NCBI GenBank assembly: GCA_032718475.1 | Contig: JAUCBJ010005846.1 | Location: 1 to 39,420 of the forward strand | Length of the DNA: 39,420 bases | Source of the DNA: Nemertoderma westbladi | Lineage: Eukaryota > Xenacoelomorpha > Nemertodermatida > Nemertodermatidae | Reading direction: 5' to 3' | Shown: one piece after another, positions 20,484 through 29,992 of the stretch | Layout: the number at the start of each line of letters is the position of its first letter | Position numbering within the stretch: the stretch's first letter is position 1 | Made by a program: the position numbers and the translations under genes | The notes under the pieces: generated by a model | The model's database searches: none | What the model saw: only the letters and a program-made list of their open reading frames with translations | Told to the model about the DNA's origin: nothing

Positions 20484-23400
20484 ATGGCGTTGGCGATTCC
20501 GTCTGGGAGAAGGAGGTTGGAGGACATGGCCGCAAGGAATGACATGTGTCCGGTGGACTGTGGTGGTGGAGGAGCAGGCCATTGTCAGTACTTGGCCGTT
20601 TCAATGGCCGTTCAACAACAAACTGGCTATCTGTACACGGTCAAAGAACTGAGAAAGTGTGTTGCCGAGATGCTACTACGTGAACAACACATATTTGAAC
20701 CGTTTGTACCAGTAAACTTTGATAACTATGTTAGTCGAGTACGGGATGGAAGGGAATGGGGGGATAACGTTTCATTACGAGTTTTAGCAAATCTTTTAGG
20801 GGTTAAATTCCAAATCTACGATACTGGAGTTAACAATGTGGCGGTGGTTGGGGAGGGGGTTACAAATATTTCCTTGGGGTATATCCACGATGAGGTACAT
20901 TATGTAGCCATTGTACAAAATAATCAAGTAATATCACAAGTAGCGGGGCACACATTGACACCTGGGACTGCAACACTGTCTTCCCGAGATGTGAACATTC
21001 TCATGGGTGGGGGGCCCAGTTCACAATGGGGGGTAGGGGAGGGGTCTCAAATACAACCAGGAACAAGCTCTATGGTTCATAATGTTAGAGAGGCGGAGGT
21101 TCCTATGGAAACTGAAAGCCATGGGTTACATAGCATGGGAGGTACAACAGAGTTTTATGGTGAGGACGATTTGGGTAGCGATTTTGAAATGGGTTCCGTT
21201 TCAGATGGTGAAGCTACCGGCATGGAAGTTGAGAGTGATAACAACTTAAACGATGAACGGTGTTCTAATTGTTTTAGAAAACATACGGAGGCCATGGTTG
21301 TAAATTTGGTGAGGTTTCAAGGAATTATTTTTCCGAAGGATTATGGAGATTTGAAAAGGGCGCCCGATAGGGGGGGTGAGTATATATTATGTACAGAGTG
21401 CAAGGAATACCTCACCCATAAGACACACCCTAGTTGGAGAGACGGTTGGCCATCGTATTATTGGACTATGGTAAGAACCACCAAAGACGGTAAACTATGG
21501 AGGATTGTTCCTCAGAGTTTGAGGAGTTCTTGGGATGGGGTGCAACAGATGTTTGCCGTTGGAATACAAAGGCATATAAATGTTGAACCTTTGTTTAATG
21601 ATATCACCGTAAACCGCCATTGGCATATGACCCTTATTAGCAGTCATCTTGATGTTAACATCATGAAGGCTGCTAATACCAACCCATATCCCGATGTGAA
21701 ATGTCCTTTGGGGTGCCACGAATTCCTCGATCGTATCAAGCCGTTGCCCCTTCACCATTTCCTCCACTTGTGGATTCCAAACTTTCATTCCTTCGAACCA
21801 AAGAAGGAATTAGTCCGTGGAATAGTAGGAGAATGGCCGTGCAATGGGTACGACTTGGGATATGTAATTCGTCCCTCATTGGTAATCATTCCCAACCGTG
21901 GCATTTGCGTTGCTATGTGCGAGGATCACGCAACTGCAGAGAAGTCCTACATCCACCCTCCTCGACATCCCGGCCACGGCGACGCCCTACAGTACCTCGA
22001 CCGACTCGCTCCAGCAACTGTGGCTCCAAATATTGTTCGTGATGGTCAGGTGGGGAAGTTCACCGCAAGTTTCCCTGTAGTCAAGGAAGTCGGAGGATAC
22101 CACGGCATATCGTCCACTACACTAACACCGGGACTTATTCTAACTATAGCAGACGACCGATTGGCTGAGGCTGAACGACTGACCCTGGACCACAGACCCG
22201 ACATCCTGTATACAACTTTGAACCGACAAGAAATGGGGGAGGAATTTGTGAGAGGGACTCTCCGTGCAGGTAAGTATGAGGAGTCTGGACTAATTGGATG
22301 TATTGGGAGTGGTTCATACGTTCCAATGGATGAAGCTTTATTTCAATGGGAGAATTACACATCAAAAGATAAAGGGAGTAAAACAAGTAAAACTAATTAC
22401 AGCCTCCCACTAGTACACCCTGGAAACGACCCTTACGGATGTGAACCACTCCACATTACCAACACATCGAGAACCTTAAATTCCAAACCAATTCTAGAAA
22501 ACGTACTACAAGTTATAGCCCATTCCCCTCCAACGCATAGACTGCTACAATCTACAGTAGAAAGTAATCAGTTATCCTACCAACTAATTACTGCGTTACA
22601 TACAGTGCTGAATTATGAACGTGGTAATGTAAACTGTGCAACAGAGAGACTACTAGAACGCAATGTATCTCAGTCAAGTAACACCACAGATTCTATTTTT
22701 CGCAAATCAGCTATTAATCTGTCACTAATAGAAGGAATATCCACTAGAAGCACTGCCGGAGGTTCAAATGGGACTAATATTGAATTATACATCCGGGATA
22801 ATAATACACGAAGTTTTATGGGACAAATACAGTTAGAAGAGCGCCTAATCATAGATACAGACAACATTATAGTGGATGGCAACGAGTATTATTTGCAGAG
22901 TGCCAGTAACGCAAAGGGAACACTATTTAGATGGGGGGAATTATTTCATTTTCGGGACACTCTAGGGACCAAATATGACAAGTCAATGGTGAACACATCT
23001 AGTATCTTAAGACATTTCAACATACTTGTCTTTGTAAAGAAAGCTCTACCTATGACCTACAAGGATAGACAGTTATCCCTTATAGCAGGGCAGAACAAAA
23101 TGAAATGCGAAATCCACAATCAATATTTAGTTAAACAACATGTCACCAACACATCGAATTGCTGTGAAATTGGTTGTACAACAAACGCTCGCTGGCGATG
23201 CCCGTGGGGTTTACCATTTCAATTTTGTGAAACGGGAGTTTGTTTCAAACACGGTAGACTGCTGGTCAAGAAACCTACAATCACTATGGTTGAAAGTTGC
23301 GTTGGTCGAGTGGCTGATGGTGTTAATCATAACATCAACACGTCATCAGGAGGCGTTGCCATGGACAACCAAGGAGATGTTGACCAACTTAGTCTTATTG

Positions 23401-26400
23401 AAGATCCCTTAGAACGCTTCATGGATGTGGTGTCCGATAACGAGGACGAAATAGAAGAAATAAACATTCAGATTGGTCTCCTAGGGAACCATGAAATGGT
23501 TACTAACGAACATGACATCATGCCGTTATATGCACGTAAAGACCGAGTTCCTTTAATAGACCTAAATACAATATCTCGGGTGCATGTCCTCCTTAACAAC
23601 GAGCTAGGTGTACTTAGGCGCAAAATTCCGCCCTACAATAGCTCCACTTTTAATAGAATATTAAATAACATAGTGTCACTCACCCCAGATGGAGCAGCTT
23701 CCCTAATTTATCCCGAAGGAATATTATTTCCGAGACTATTTTATCATTCAAACCCTGACAACTCCGTTTTAGGTGCCATCCCTTCCATTTTATATTCGGA
23801 TAAATCTACCTCCAGGCGTGGTATCGCTTCCTTAGATGACCATATGAAAGCAAGACTCAAAAATGGTGATTTACAAACTTCGAGATTTTTATCGTATATT
23901 GATTTTGCATTCGATACCAAAATTAATACTACACTAAATCATGCCTCAGCCTCAATAGCCCTAAATCGCGGTCTTGAATTTTTGCCGGATTTCAAAACAT
24001 ATTTCGCTGCAAAAGAGCAAAAATTAAATTTCAACGAATTAAATGACTGCAAGAGAAAGGTCAACGAACTTGCAGCATTGACAAAGGAAGGAAAGTGGGA
24101 CTATTTTGCGACACTGACCTGTAACGACAGCGAAACCCCCGGAGTTGCCCCAATATATACTAAAATTGTACAGAAATACGGGAATGATCCAATACGACAG
24201 CAAGACCAGGTCGACGCCCATGCTGTGTTACTAATTCGGTGCTGGTACCGGACAACTCACTATATAATGGACTGGATACAGAATAGTCCTCAACAACCCC
24301 TTGGACATGTCAAAAATATTTGGTGGAGGTACGAATTTCAAGACCAAAACGCCCTTGGGAACAAACCTCATATCCATATGGGCCTTTCTCTCCACCCAGA
24401 ACCCGTCTTGACAACTTTAGAGCGAATTTGCTGCCAGTCGAAGAGTCTTTTTCACGAAAGTTTTGGAACTGACCTAAATCAGCTAATAGATGAGGGACTG
24501 ATTGCAGACCACGATGATAAAAATAAATTCATGACTAACCTGCAATTCTTACAGACTCACAACTGTAAAAAAGCAGGAGAACGGTGCCACAAACGTACAG
24601 ATGCCCATGGCAACCCAATATGTCGATATACAAAGTACCCCCGCTCTAATGAACCTTATTTCAATGAGAAAACGGGAATATATAAAGATGAGACTCTGAG
24701 CAAACTTCTAGAATTAAACCTCGCCACACAGGATCCATTCACAAAGGTGATAACACCAATTAATTTATTAATGGGTGGGACTTATGGTTATGTGTCAGAT
24801 GGTGATGAGTTCTTTGTTCCTACCATTCCTAGACTGTTCTGTCTTATGCGTTCCTGTACCAATGTACAAGTTCCTTACTATCGCTTTATGAACTCATATA
24901 TGTTGAAGTATGCAGCCGGTAAAGAGGAACACTGCAAACATATACTGACAGAAACGAAAGAACCGGGTGTCTTCACAGGGGAAAGTAGGGAATTGGTGAA
25001 CGAAAAAATAACCAGTTGCAAATTTCTAGAAGAAAAACGGGCTAAAAAGGATAAGGGATATACAGCACGAAATATAGGTATTCCAGAACTGATTTGGTAC
25101 ACCTTAGGTCTGGAATATTTTAACACAAACGTTGAATTCCTTCACGTTTCTAGTTTGGCCCCAGCCTATCGAACTGGTTTCTGCCATCCACAGCCTGGAA
25201 AAAAGAAAGTATTGTTAGTTGCTGGAGAGGATGAAGAATTACTTCCAGTCTTGAAACGGGCCCATTTACCTGCCAGTAGACAGTTTACTCCATCCCAAGA
25301 ACTACTAATAACGGATTATATCGAAAGTTCATTCAGTGCTGATAGGATTACCAAGTTTAATCTGCGTCCACCAGAACTCCTTATCTTTGACACCATTGAA
25401 GTTTATACCAAGTGCTTCACCCATTCCTATATTGGTAATAATTACGAATTGGACCTACAAATCGGTGAATGCTTTTGGGTTGATGGACTAGGCCGGCGTG
25501 TTTTACTTCGTGCCTCTGGAATTACAAACGCTATGGCATTTCTGCAACACAAAGTCGATTCAAATGACCCTCTCGCCATAAACCTTTTACAGGAAATATT
25601 TGAGCCAATCTCTAATAATAATAAAGAGTTTATCACACGGTTTGTAAACACCCGGGACACAAAACCAGTTATAGTTGTGTTCACAAGCATAACCCCATTC
25701 CAAACCGAGAAATTCCTGATACACCTAATGTTATCCCTGGGACATTTTCAAACCGAACTTGATCTGTTCTCCACTTCATGTTTTCTGGAAAGTTTCAGTT
25801 TATCTAAATTGATACCGGACTGGAATAATGTTACGAATCAGGACTCCCTTAACCTTCGTAGGAAATACGTTCTGGAACAGTTGGGTCACTATCCAATTTC
25901 TACCAGACAGCTTGAGAAATCCCTCCACACAGCCGACTCTGTACTAACCGCATTTTTGAGTGGTGGTAACCTACAGTACACAACACTACCCATTGTACAG
26001 GAGTCGTTATTTAGAGAAGCTGCTTCGGCCGAAGTTATTAGAGAGGAGGCAGCAATGAAAAACAGCATAATTAAAGGTTTTGTAGAAAAACAGTTAAATA
26101 TTCCCGCTGCAGAGTTGGCAACTGCCACAAGTGAAAATCCATTGCAATGGGAGCCCGAAATCACCCGTCATCCTTCACAGCCATTAACATCGGTAGATGA
26201 ACAGAAGCAAACATTGACTCTATGCTGTAAATCTATCAAAGATTATATAACACCAACAACAACATTTGTTAAACCTATCATAATTGTAGGTCCGCCAGGA
26301 ACTGGTAAAACTAGAACTTTACAGCTGGCTGGTGCCTTTGCAGTATCAAAAGGACTTCGAGTTTGTCTGACAGCATTGACAAGTAATAAAGCGAGAGAAC

Positions 26401-28100
26401 TTGGAGGTGTACATTTGCACTCCTTATTGTCATTGTCTGGAAATTCTGGCTCCAAAGGTTTGGAAATATCTAAACTATCTGAGGAATCACTTTACAATTT
26501 GGCAAAATCATCTAAAAAATATGCCATTCTCCAGCGCCTGGATGTGATTCTCATAGAGGAGATAGGACTGCTATGTGGCGAGCTTTTGGCTGTTCTGGAT
26601 CATGTTTTGAAAAAGATTACAAAAACTCAGTTGCCATTTGGAGGCAAATTAATTCTTGCCAGCGGCGACCACGAACAACTGCCACCCATTCAAGGTACCC
26701 AGATATGGTTGTCTCCACAATTCCTTTCTGTCTTTCAGGTTGCAAAGTTGTCAGTCTATGTACGATCTGCTGGTGACCCTGCTCTACGGGAAGTTCTAGA
26801 ACTTTTTAGGAAGCACCCGTTATCCCAGGAAGATGAAGACCGTATAATTTTCCTCCTTTCCACCCATTGCCAGTTTGTAGATACTTGGAATGACGTTCCA
26901 AAGGAATGTGTGAGAGTTGTTGGTAAAAGGCCAGCTGAACGAGAAGCAACCCGGCTCTTCCTGGACTCCCTCCAACAAGACCCAAACATTGTGGCGATTG
27001 AATATACATCCAAGGATGAAATGGAAAACCATGTTGGTAACTGGGTTGATGCTTCACCGAGGGTATCAAAGATACTAGATAATGAGGTGAGAGAAGCCAA
27101 GGATATATTAATTCCAGTTGGAACCATAATGCGGATTACATACAATGGTACCACTGGTAGACATACATTCTCCCAAGGTCAACTAGTTGTCATCGAACGA
27201 CTGCCAACACCCGAGGACCAACATATAATCTGCCGCCTCATTCCCTTTGCCCATGGTATTGTGGATTTTGATAATTTAGAAATCTACCCTCTTATATCCC
27301 TTGGTTTACATGTAACTCCAGATGTTAGAGTTGGGACTGATCTCCAGAAAGCGAGAAGGGAGCAGTGGCCAGTACAGCATGTAGCCGCATGCACTGTCCA
27401 TAGAATTTTGGGTGAGACATGCCCATGTGTTGCAACAAAGATAGGTCGCCAGGATTCTATTTGGTGTATGTGGCTGAAACAGCAACTCCACGTGACCATT
27501 TCACGACCTCATTATTTGCGGTTCCTATATTTTGTTGGTCCCAAAGAGGAAACATTGCTGCAAATAAGAATATTGATAAAAAAGAACCAACCAATCGAGC
27601 ACCACATAAGCGACATGATAAATAAATTAAATGTTATTACACTACCCATTGAGGGTCAACAACCATCGGGACCAGCCCCTGTTCCTGTGTTAACTCACCC
27701 ACCACCATTAGTACAACCGCGCCATTGTTTTGCAATGGATATTCAAATACCAGATGATTCCTGTGGGTTTCTATATATTTTGGTCAGTGTCCCATTCCCT
27801 GAAGAAACATATATAGGAGAGGCAGCGAATCTAAGAAAGGCACTCCTTGAACATCGGTTGGGCCAATGGCCAAACCGGTCAGACAACCCAAATTTACAAC
27901 CATGGCAACCGTATGCTTTCGTTACTGGTTTCCCTGGAAACGGTTTCGAGGAAACAAATATAGACGTTAGAAAGTCTCTACAAATTGCTATTCTGTACCG
28001 CTTGAAACGAAATATGTCATTAACTGAAGTTCTAGAAATTACCATCCAGATGTCTAGACGAGAGAACTTGGGACTGCGGGTAGTAAAAGTATTTAAATAA
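20484..28100 (+). CDS. Helitron-like transposon protein: OTU - Rep(HUH/Y2) - Pif1-type helicase - GIY-YIG (2538 aa)
   Basis: This is a rolling-circle transposase polyprotein. The order is an OTU protease (about 20-147), an acidic linker, a zinc pair C260-x2-C263/C303-x2-C306, and an unrecognised region (about 320-870). A Cys/His cluster (875-930), a Rep nuclease (about 1190-1490), an SF1B helicase (about 1915-2360) and a GIY-YIG domain (about 2425-2510) follow. Rep/helicase fusion is the defining trait of Helitrons. An OTU domain is typical of the Helentron/Helitron2 branch, whose C-terminal nuclease, when present, is usually of the apurinic-endonuclease type. A GIY-YIG here is unexpected. 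The frame is intact for 7.6 kb with nearly all signature residues, so the copy is probably young and may be active. I chose the first ATG because the OTU motif begins soon after and a splice acceptor lies just upstream. No AATAAA is obvious within 60 bp of the stop. A domesticated host gene is less likely given the repeat-rich setting. Confidence 0.93.
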   Translation: MALAIPSGRRRLEDMAARNDMCPVDCGGGGAGHCQYLAVSMAVQQQTGYLYTVKELRKCVAEMLLREQHIFEPFVPVNFDNYVSRVRDGREWGDNVSLRVLANLLGVKFQIYDTGVNNVAVVGEGVTNISLGYIHDEVHYVAIVQNNQVISQVAGHTLTPGTATLSSRDVNILMGGGPSSQWGVGEGSQIQPGTSSMVHNVREAEVPMETESHGLHSMGGTTEFYGEDDLGSDFEMGSVSDGEATGMEVESDNNLNDERCSNCFRKHTEAMVVNLVRFQGIIFPKDYGDLKRAPDRGGEYILCTECKEYLTHKTHPSWRDGWPSYYWTMVRTTKDGKLWRIVPQSLRSSWDGVQQMFAVGIQRHINVEPLFNDITVNRHWHMTLISSHLDVNIMKAANTNPYPDVKCPLGCHEFLDRIKPLPLHHFLHLWIPNFHSFEPKKELVRGIVGEWPCNGYDLGYVIRPSLVIIPNRGICVAMCEDHATAEKSYIHPPRHPGHGDALQYLDRLAPATVAPNIVRDGQVGKFTASFPVVKEVGGYHGISSTTLTPGLILTIADDRLAEAERLTLDHRPDILYTTLNRQEMGEEFVRGTLRAGKYEESGLIGCIGSGSYVPMDEALFQWENYTSKDKGSKTSKTNYSLPLVHPGNDPYGCEPLHITNTSRTLNSKPILENVLQVIAHSPPTHRLLQSTVESNQLSYQLITALHTVLNYERGNVNCATERLLERNVSQSSNTTDSIFRKSAINLSLIEGISTRSTAGGSNGTNIELYIRDNNTRSFMGQIQLEERLIIDTDNIIVDGNEYYLQSASNAKGTLFRWGELFHFRDTLGTKYDKSMVNTSSILRHFNILVFVKKALPMTYKDRQLSLIAGQNKMKCEIHNQYLVKQHVTNTSNCCEIGCTTNARWRCPWGLPFQFCETGVCFKHGRLLVKKPTITMVESCVGRVADGVNHNINTSSGGVAMDNQGDVDQLSLIEDPLERFMDVVSDNEDEIEEINIQIGLLGNHEMVTNEHDIMPLYARKDRVPLIDLNTISRVHVLLNNELGVLRRKIPPYNSSTFNRILNNIVSLTPDGAASLIYPEGILFPRLFYHSNPDNSVLGAIPSILYSDKSTSRRGIASLDDHMKARLKNGDLQTSRFLSYIDFAFDTKINTTLNHASASIALNRGLEFLPDFKTYFAAKEQKLNFNELNDCKRKVNELAALTKEGKWDYFATLTCNDSETPGVAPIYTKIVQKYGNDPIRQQDQVDAHAVLLIRCWYRTTHYIMDWIQNSPQQPLGHVKNIWWRYEFQDQNALGNKPHIHMGLSLHPEPVLTTLERICCQSKSLFHESFGTDLNQLIDEGLIADHDDKNKFMTNLQFLQTHNCKKAGERCHKRTDAHGNPICRYTKYPRSNEPYFNEKTGIYKDETLSKLLELNLATQDPFTKVITPINLLMGGTYGYVSDGDEFFVPTIPRLFCLMRSCTNVQVPYYRFMNSYMLKYAAGKEEHCKHILTETKEPGVFTGESRELVNEKITSCKFLEEKRAKKDKGYTARNIGIPELIWYTLGLEYFNTNVEFLHVSSLAPAYRTGFCHPQPGKKKVLLVAGEDEELLPVLKRAHLPASRQFTPSQELLITDYIESSFSADRITKFNLRPPELLIFDTIEVYTKCFTHSYIGNNYELDLQIGECFWVDGLGRRVLLRASGITNAMAFLQHKVDSNDPLAINLLQEIFEPISNNNKEFITRFVNTRDTKPVIVVFTSITPFQTEKFLIHLMLSLGHFQTELDLFSTSCFLESFSLSKLIPDWNNVTNQDSLNLRRKYVLEQLGHYPISTRQLEKSLHTADSVLTAFLSGGNLQYTTLPIVQESLFREAASAEVIREEAAMKNSIIKGFVEKQLNIPAAELATATSENPLQWEPEITRHPSQPLTSVDEQKQTLTLCCKSIKDYITPTTTFVKPIIIVGPPGTGKTRTLQLAGAFAVSKGLRVCLTALTSNKARELGGVHLHSLLSLSGNSGSKGLEISKLSEESLYNLAKSSKKYAILQRLDVILIEEIGLLCGELLAVLDHVLKKITKTQLPFGGKLILASGDHEQLPPIQGTQIWLSPQFLSVFQVAKLSVYVRSAGDPALREVLELFRKHPLSQEDEDRIIFLLSTHCQFVDTWNDVPKECVRVVGKRPAEREATRLFLDSLQQDPNIVAIEYTSKDEMENHVGNWVDASPRVSKILDNEVREAKDILIPVGTIMRITYNGTTGRHTFSQGQLVVIERLPTPEDQHIICRLIPFAHGIVDFDNLEIYPLISLGLHVTPDVRVGTDLQKARREQWPVQHVAACTVHRILGETCPCVATKIGRQDSIWCMWLKQQLHVTISRPHYLRFLYFVGPKEETLLQIRILIKKNQPIEHHISDMINKLNVITLPIEGQQPSGPAPVPVLTHPPPLVQPRHCFAMDIQIPDDSCGFLYILVSVPFPEETYIGEAANLRKALLEHRLGQWPNRSDNPNLQPWQPYAFVTGFPGNGFEETNIDVRKSLQIAILYRLKRNMSLTEVLEITIQMSRRENLGLRVVKVFK
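20541..20924 (+). other. OTU cysteine protease domain (residues 20-147)
   Basis: The catalytic Cys motif is D25...GHC34QYLAVS. WGDNVSLRVLANLLG and KFQIYD form the middle of the fold. The His motif is YIHDEVHYVAIV with H139 before a hydrophobic pair. All follow the OTU pattern (D-x-x-C-x-[FY], W/G-D, HY). OTU proteases cleave ubiquitin-type linkages. In a transposon protein it might process the polyprotein or counter host ubiquitylation, which is inference. Confidence 0.85.
23106..23273 (+). other. Cys/His-rich cluster (residues 875-930)
   Basis: The order is C-x2-H, then CCEIGC, RWRC, FC-x4-C-x2-H. The spacing resembles cross-braced zinc modules such as the C-terminal cysteine-rich domain of piggyBac-type transposases. 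It likely binds zinc and perhaps DNA ends. Family not certain. Confidence 0.5.
24051..24953 (+). other. Rep endonuclease domain, HUH with two tyrosines (residues 1190-1490)
   Basis: Motif 1 is WDYFATLTCND (W1205). The metal-binding HUH motif is KPHIHMGL, with H1296 and H1298. The tyrosine motif YMLKYAAGK gives Y1472 and Y1476, spaced Y-x3-Y with a lysine four residues on. This is the Helitron Y2 arrangement that nicks and rejoins single strands during rolling-circle transposition. All catalytic residues are present. Confidence 0.9.
26226..27563 (+). other. SF1B Pif1-like helicase domain (residues 1915-2360)
   Basis: Walker A is GPPGTGKT (K1942, T1943). Walker B reads DVILIEEIGLL (E2025, E2026), with E where Pif1 usually has D. 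Motif III is SGDHEQLPPI (Q2065). Motif V-like VAACTVHRILGET (H2306) corresponds to the A-x-TIHK-x-QG-T of Pif1. Motif VI-like HVTISRPHYLRFLY carries the arginine finger. It would unwind DNA 5' to 3' during strand displacement. Confidence 0.9.
27756..28013 (+). other. GIY-YIG nuclease domain (residues 2425-2510)
   Basis: GFLYILVSV (Y2431) stands for the GIY strand. ETYIGEAANLRKALLEHRLG supplies YIG (2443-2445), the catalytic-type R2451 and H2457. A typical PWQPYAFVTGF strand follows, then E2489/E2490 at the place of the metal-binding Glu. The order and spacing fit GIY-YIG nucleases such as those of Penelope-like elements, UvrC/SLX1 and homing enzymes. I recall no standard Helitron with this fusion, but cannot search. 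Confidence 0.8.
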
Positions 28101-28128
28101 TTAATATTTTACAAATTTCATTGGGTGT

Positions 28129-28145
28129 GGGGGGGGGGGGGGGGG
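28129..28145 (+). repeat. G17 homopolymer
   Basis: Begins 28 nt past the stop codon of the giant ORF, so it would lie in the 3' UTR. Confidence 0.95.
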
Positions 28146-28171
28146 CTACTTACATTATTTGGTTAAATTAA

Positions 28172-28230
28172 AGGTTGTACATTCACACATTTGCATAATG
28201 AACATTCTGTTGTGGTACATGGCAAGGGTT
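28172..28230. repeat. Isolated diverged 49-bp satellite unit
   Basis: GTTGTACATTCACACATTTG, CATAATGAACATT and GTGGTACATGGCAAGGGTTG match the unit of the array at 30045-33380. The foldback element starts immediately after it, as if inserted at the array's left edge. Confidence 0.8.
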
Positions 28231-28499
28231 GTGGGGCGAGTCACGCAGTCAGGGCGAGCCTTAGGGCACAATTATTATTAGTATGTATGTAGGGCAACAT
28301 TTCATGTTCGTCCTTTTGAAGATTTTAACCATTTTCAACCACATTTTGTATGGGCATACTATAGAAAAAGTTCCAATATTTTTATAAAGTTACGGGCAAA
28401 TATCTCTCGAACTTTAGACTCCAGATCAAATCGAACTTGTTTCGAACTTGCTCAAGTTCGCGTGCTGCGCGATGTCCCACGAACGTGTACCATTCCTAA

Positions 28500-29470
28500 G
28501 AGTCATGGGGAATGCTCTAGTTTTGAGTCGAGCATTGCCCGCTCTGACTAGAGACAGGAACCATGACTCATAACCCTATGCCTATATCACTTTTTCTACT
28601 CATATTCTTTTTATTTTTTTTTATTTTATGAGTCATGGCGACTGCTCTAGTTTTGAGTCGAGCATTGCCCGCTCTGACTAGAGACAGGAACCATGACTCA
28701 TAACCCTATGCCCATATCTCTTTTTCTACTCATTCTTTTTATTTTTTTTTATTTTATGAGTCATGGGGACTGCTCTAGTTTTGAGTCGAGCATTGCCCGC
28801 TCTGACTAGAGACAGGAACCATGACTCATAACACTATGCCTATATCTCTTTTTCTACTCATTCTTTTTATTTTTTTTTATTTTATGAGTCATGGCGACTG
28901 CTCTAGTTTTGAGTCGAGCATTGCGCGCTCTGACTAGAGACAGGAACCATGACTCATATACCCTATGCCTATATCTCTTTTTCTACTCATTCTTTTTATT
29001 TTTTTTTATTTTATGAGTCATGGGGACTGCTCTAGTTTTGAGTCGAGCATTGCCCGCTCTGACTAGAGACAGGAACCATGACTCATAACACTATGCCCAT
29101 ATCTCTTTTTCTACTCATTCTTTTTATTTTTTATTATTTTATGAGTCATGGTGACTGCTCTAGTTTTGAGTCGAGCATTGCCCGCTCAGACTAGAGTCAG
29201 GAACCTGACTCATAACCCTATGCCTATATCTCTTTTTCTACTCATATTCTTTATATTTTTTTTATTTTATGAGTCATGGGGACTGCTCTAGTTTTGAGTC
29301 GAGCATTGCCCGCTCTGACTAGAGACAGGAACCATGACTCATAACCCTATGCCCATATCTCTTTTTCTACTCATTCTTTTAATTTTTTTTTATTTTATGA
29401 GTCATGGGGACTGTTCTAGTTTTGAGTCGAGCATTGCCCGCTCTGACTAGAGACAGGAACCATGACTCAT
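28500..29470. repeat. Eight tandem 128-bp hairpin units
   Basis: Units start at 28500, 28629, 28758, 28886, 29015, 29143, 29271 and 29399. Each opens with ATGAGTCATGG (the first has AAGAGTCATGG) and closes with CCATGACTCAT, an 11-bp inverted repeat. Inside, CTCTAGT pairs with ACTAGAG, and GAGC with GCTC around an ATTGCCC loop. A T-rich spacer follows. The hairpin halves stay complementary in most units. Confidence 0.9.
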
Positions 29471-29522
29471 GTAACCAACCATGTCAAATAAACCCTCAAC
29501 TTATTTATTTTACTACCATTCC

Positions 29523-29575
29523 GTTCCAGTTTATTACCAGTTGTAGTGTATGCCGCGCTGGTAATAATCTGGAAC
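29523..29575. repeat. 18-bp palindrome, copy 1
   Basis: GTTCCAGTTTATTACCAG (29523-29540) faces CTGGTAATAATCTGGAAC (29558-29575), with one mismatch over an 18-bp stem and a 17-nt loop containing GCCGCG. It lies between the hairpin array and the right arm. Confidence 0.9.
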
Positions 29576-29947
29576 CTGTAGTATTCTGGAACACGTTCGT
29601 TGGGTTTCGCGAAGCGCGCGCCCCTGAGTAAGTTCGAAACCGGTTCGATTTGATGTGGAGTCAAAGGTTCGAGAGGTATTTGCCCGTAACTTTCAAAAAT
29701 ATTTCAACTTTTTCTTCTTTAGTATGCCCATACAGAATTTGGTTGAAAATGGTTAAAATCTTCAAAAGTTATTTACGAATGAATTTTCCATTAAGACAGA
29801 CAGACATGAAATTTTGCGCTATTTACTAATTATAATTGTGCGCTAAGGCTCGCCCTGACTGCGTGGCTTGCCCCACATTAGTATATCCGTATTCTAACCG
29901 TATCAAATTCTCAAAAATTCTCAAGTAATTCATTTTGCTACCATCCC

Positions 29948-29992
29948 GTTCCAGTTTATTACCAGTATGCCGCGCTGGTAGTAATCTGGAAC
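29948..29992. repeat. 18-bp palindrome, copy 2
   Basis: The same stem (GTTCCAGTTTATTACCAG and CTGGTAGTAATCTGGAAC) with a 9-nt loop, repeated with its flank (CTGTAGTATTGTGGAACA) just outside the foldback element. The duplicated block (about 29508-29600 and 29932-30014) straddles the right arm. Confidence 0.9.

Larger units (their letters stand above)
28231..29876. mobile_element. Foldback element with long inverted arms
   Basis: Left arm 28231-28487 and right arm 29588-29876 are imperfect inverted repeats. They begin GTGGGGCGAGTCACGCAGTC and GTGGGGCAAGCCACGCAGTC. Along them they share AGGGCGAGCCTTAG, ATTTTAACCATTTTCAACCA, GGGCATACTA, GTTACGGGCAAATA and AACGAACGTGT-like words. Between them lie eight 128-bp hairpin units and a palindrome. 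No transposase frame is present, so it would need enzymes in trans. I could not see a flanking duplication. Confidence 0.8.

Noticed and set aside
21495-28045. Antisense and shifted frames of 60-132 codons inside the giant ORF
   Set aside because: They are shadows of the 2538-codon frame, which carries all recognisable motifs.
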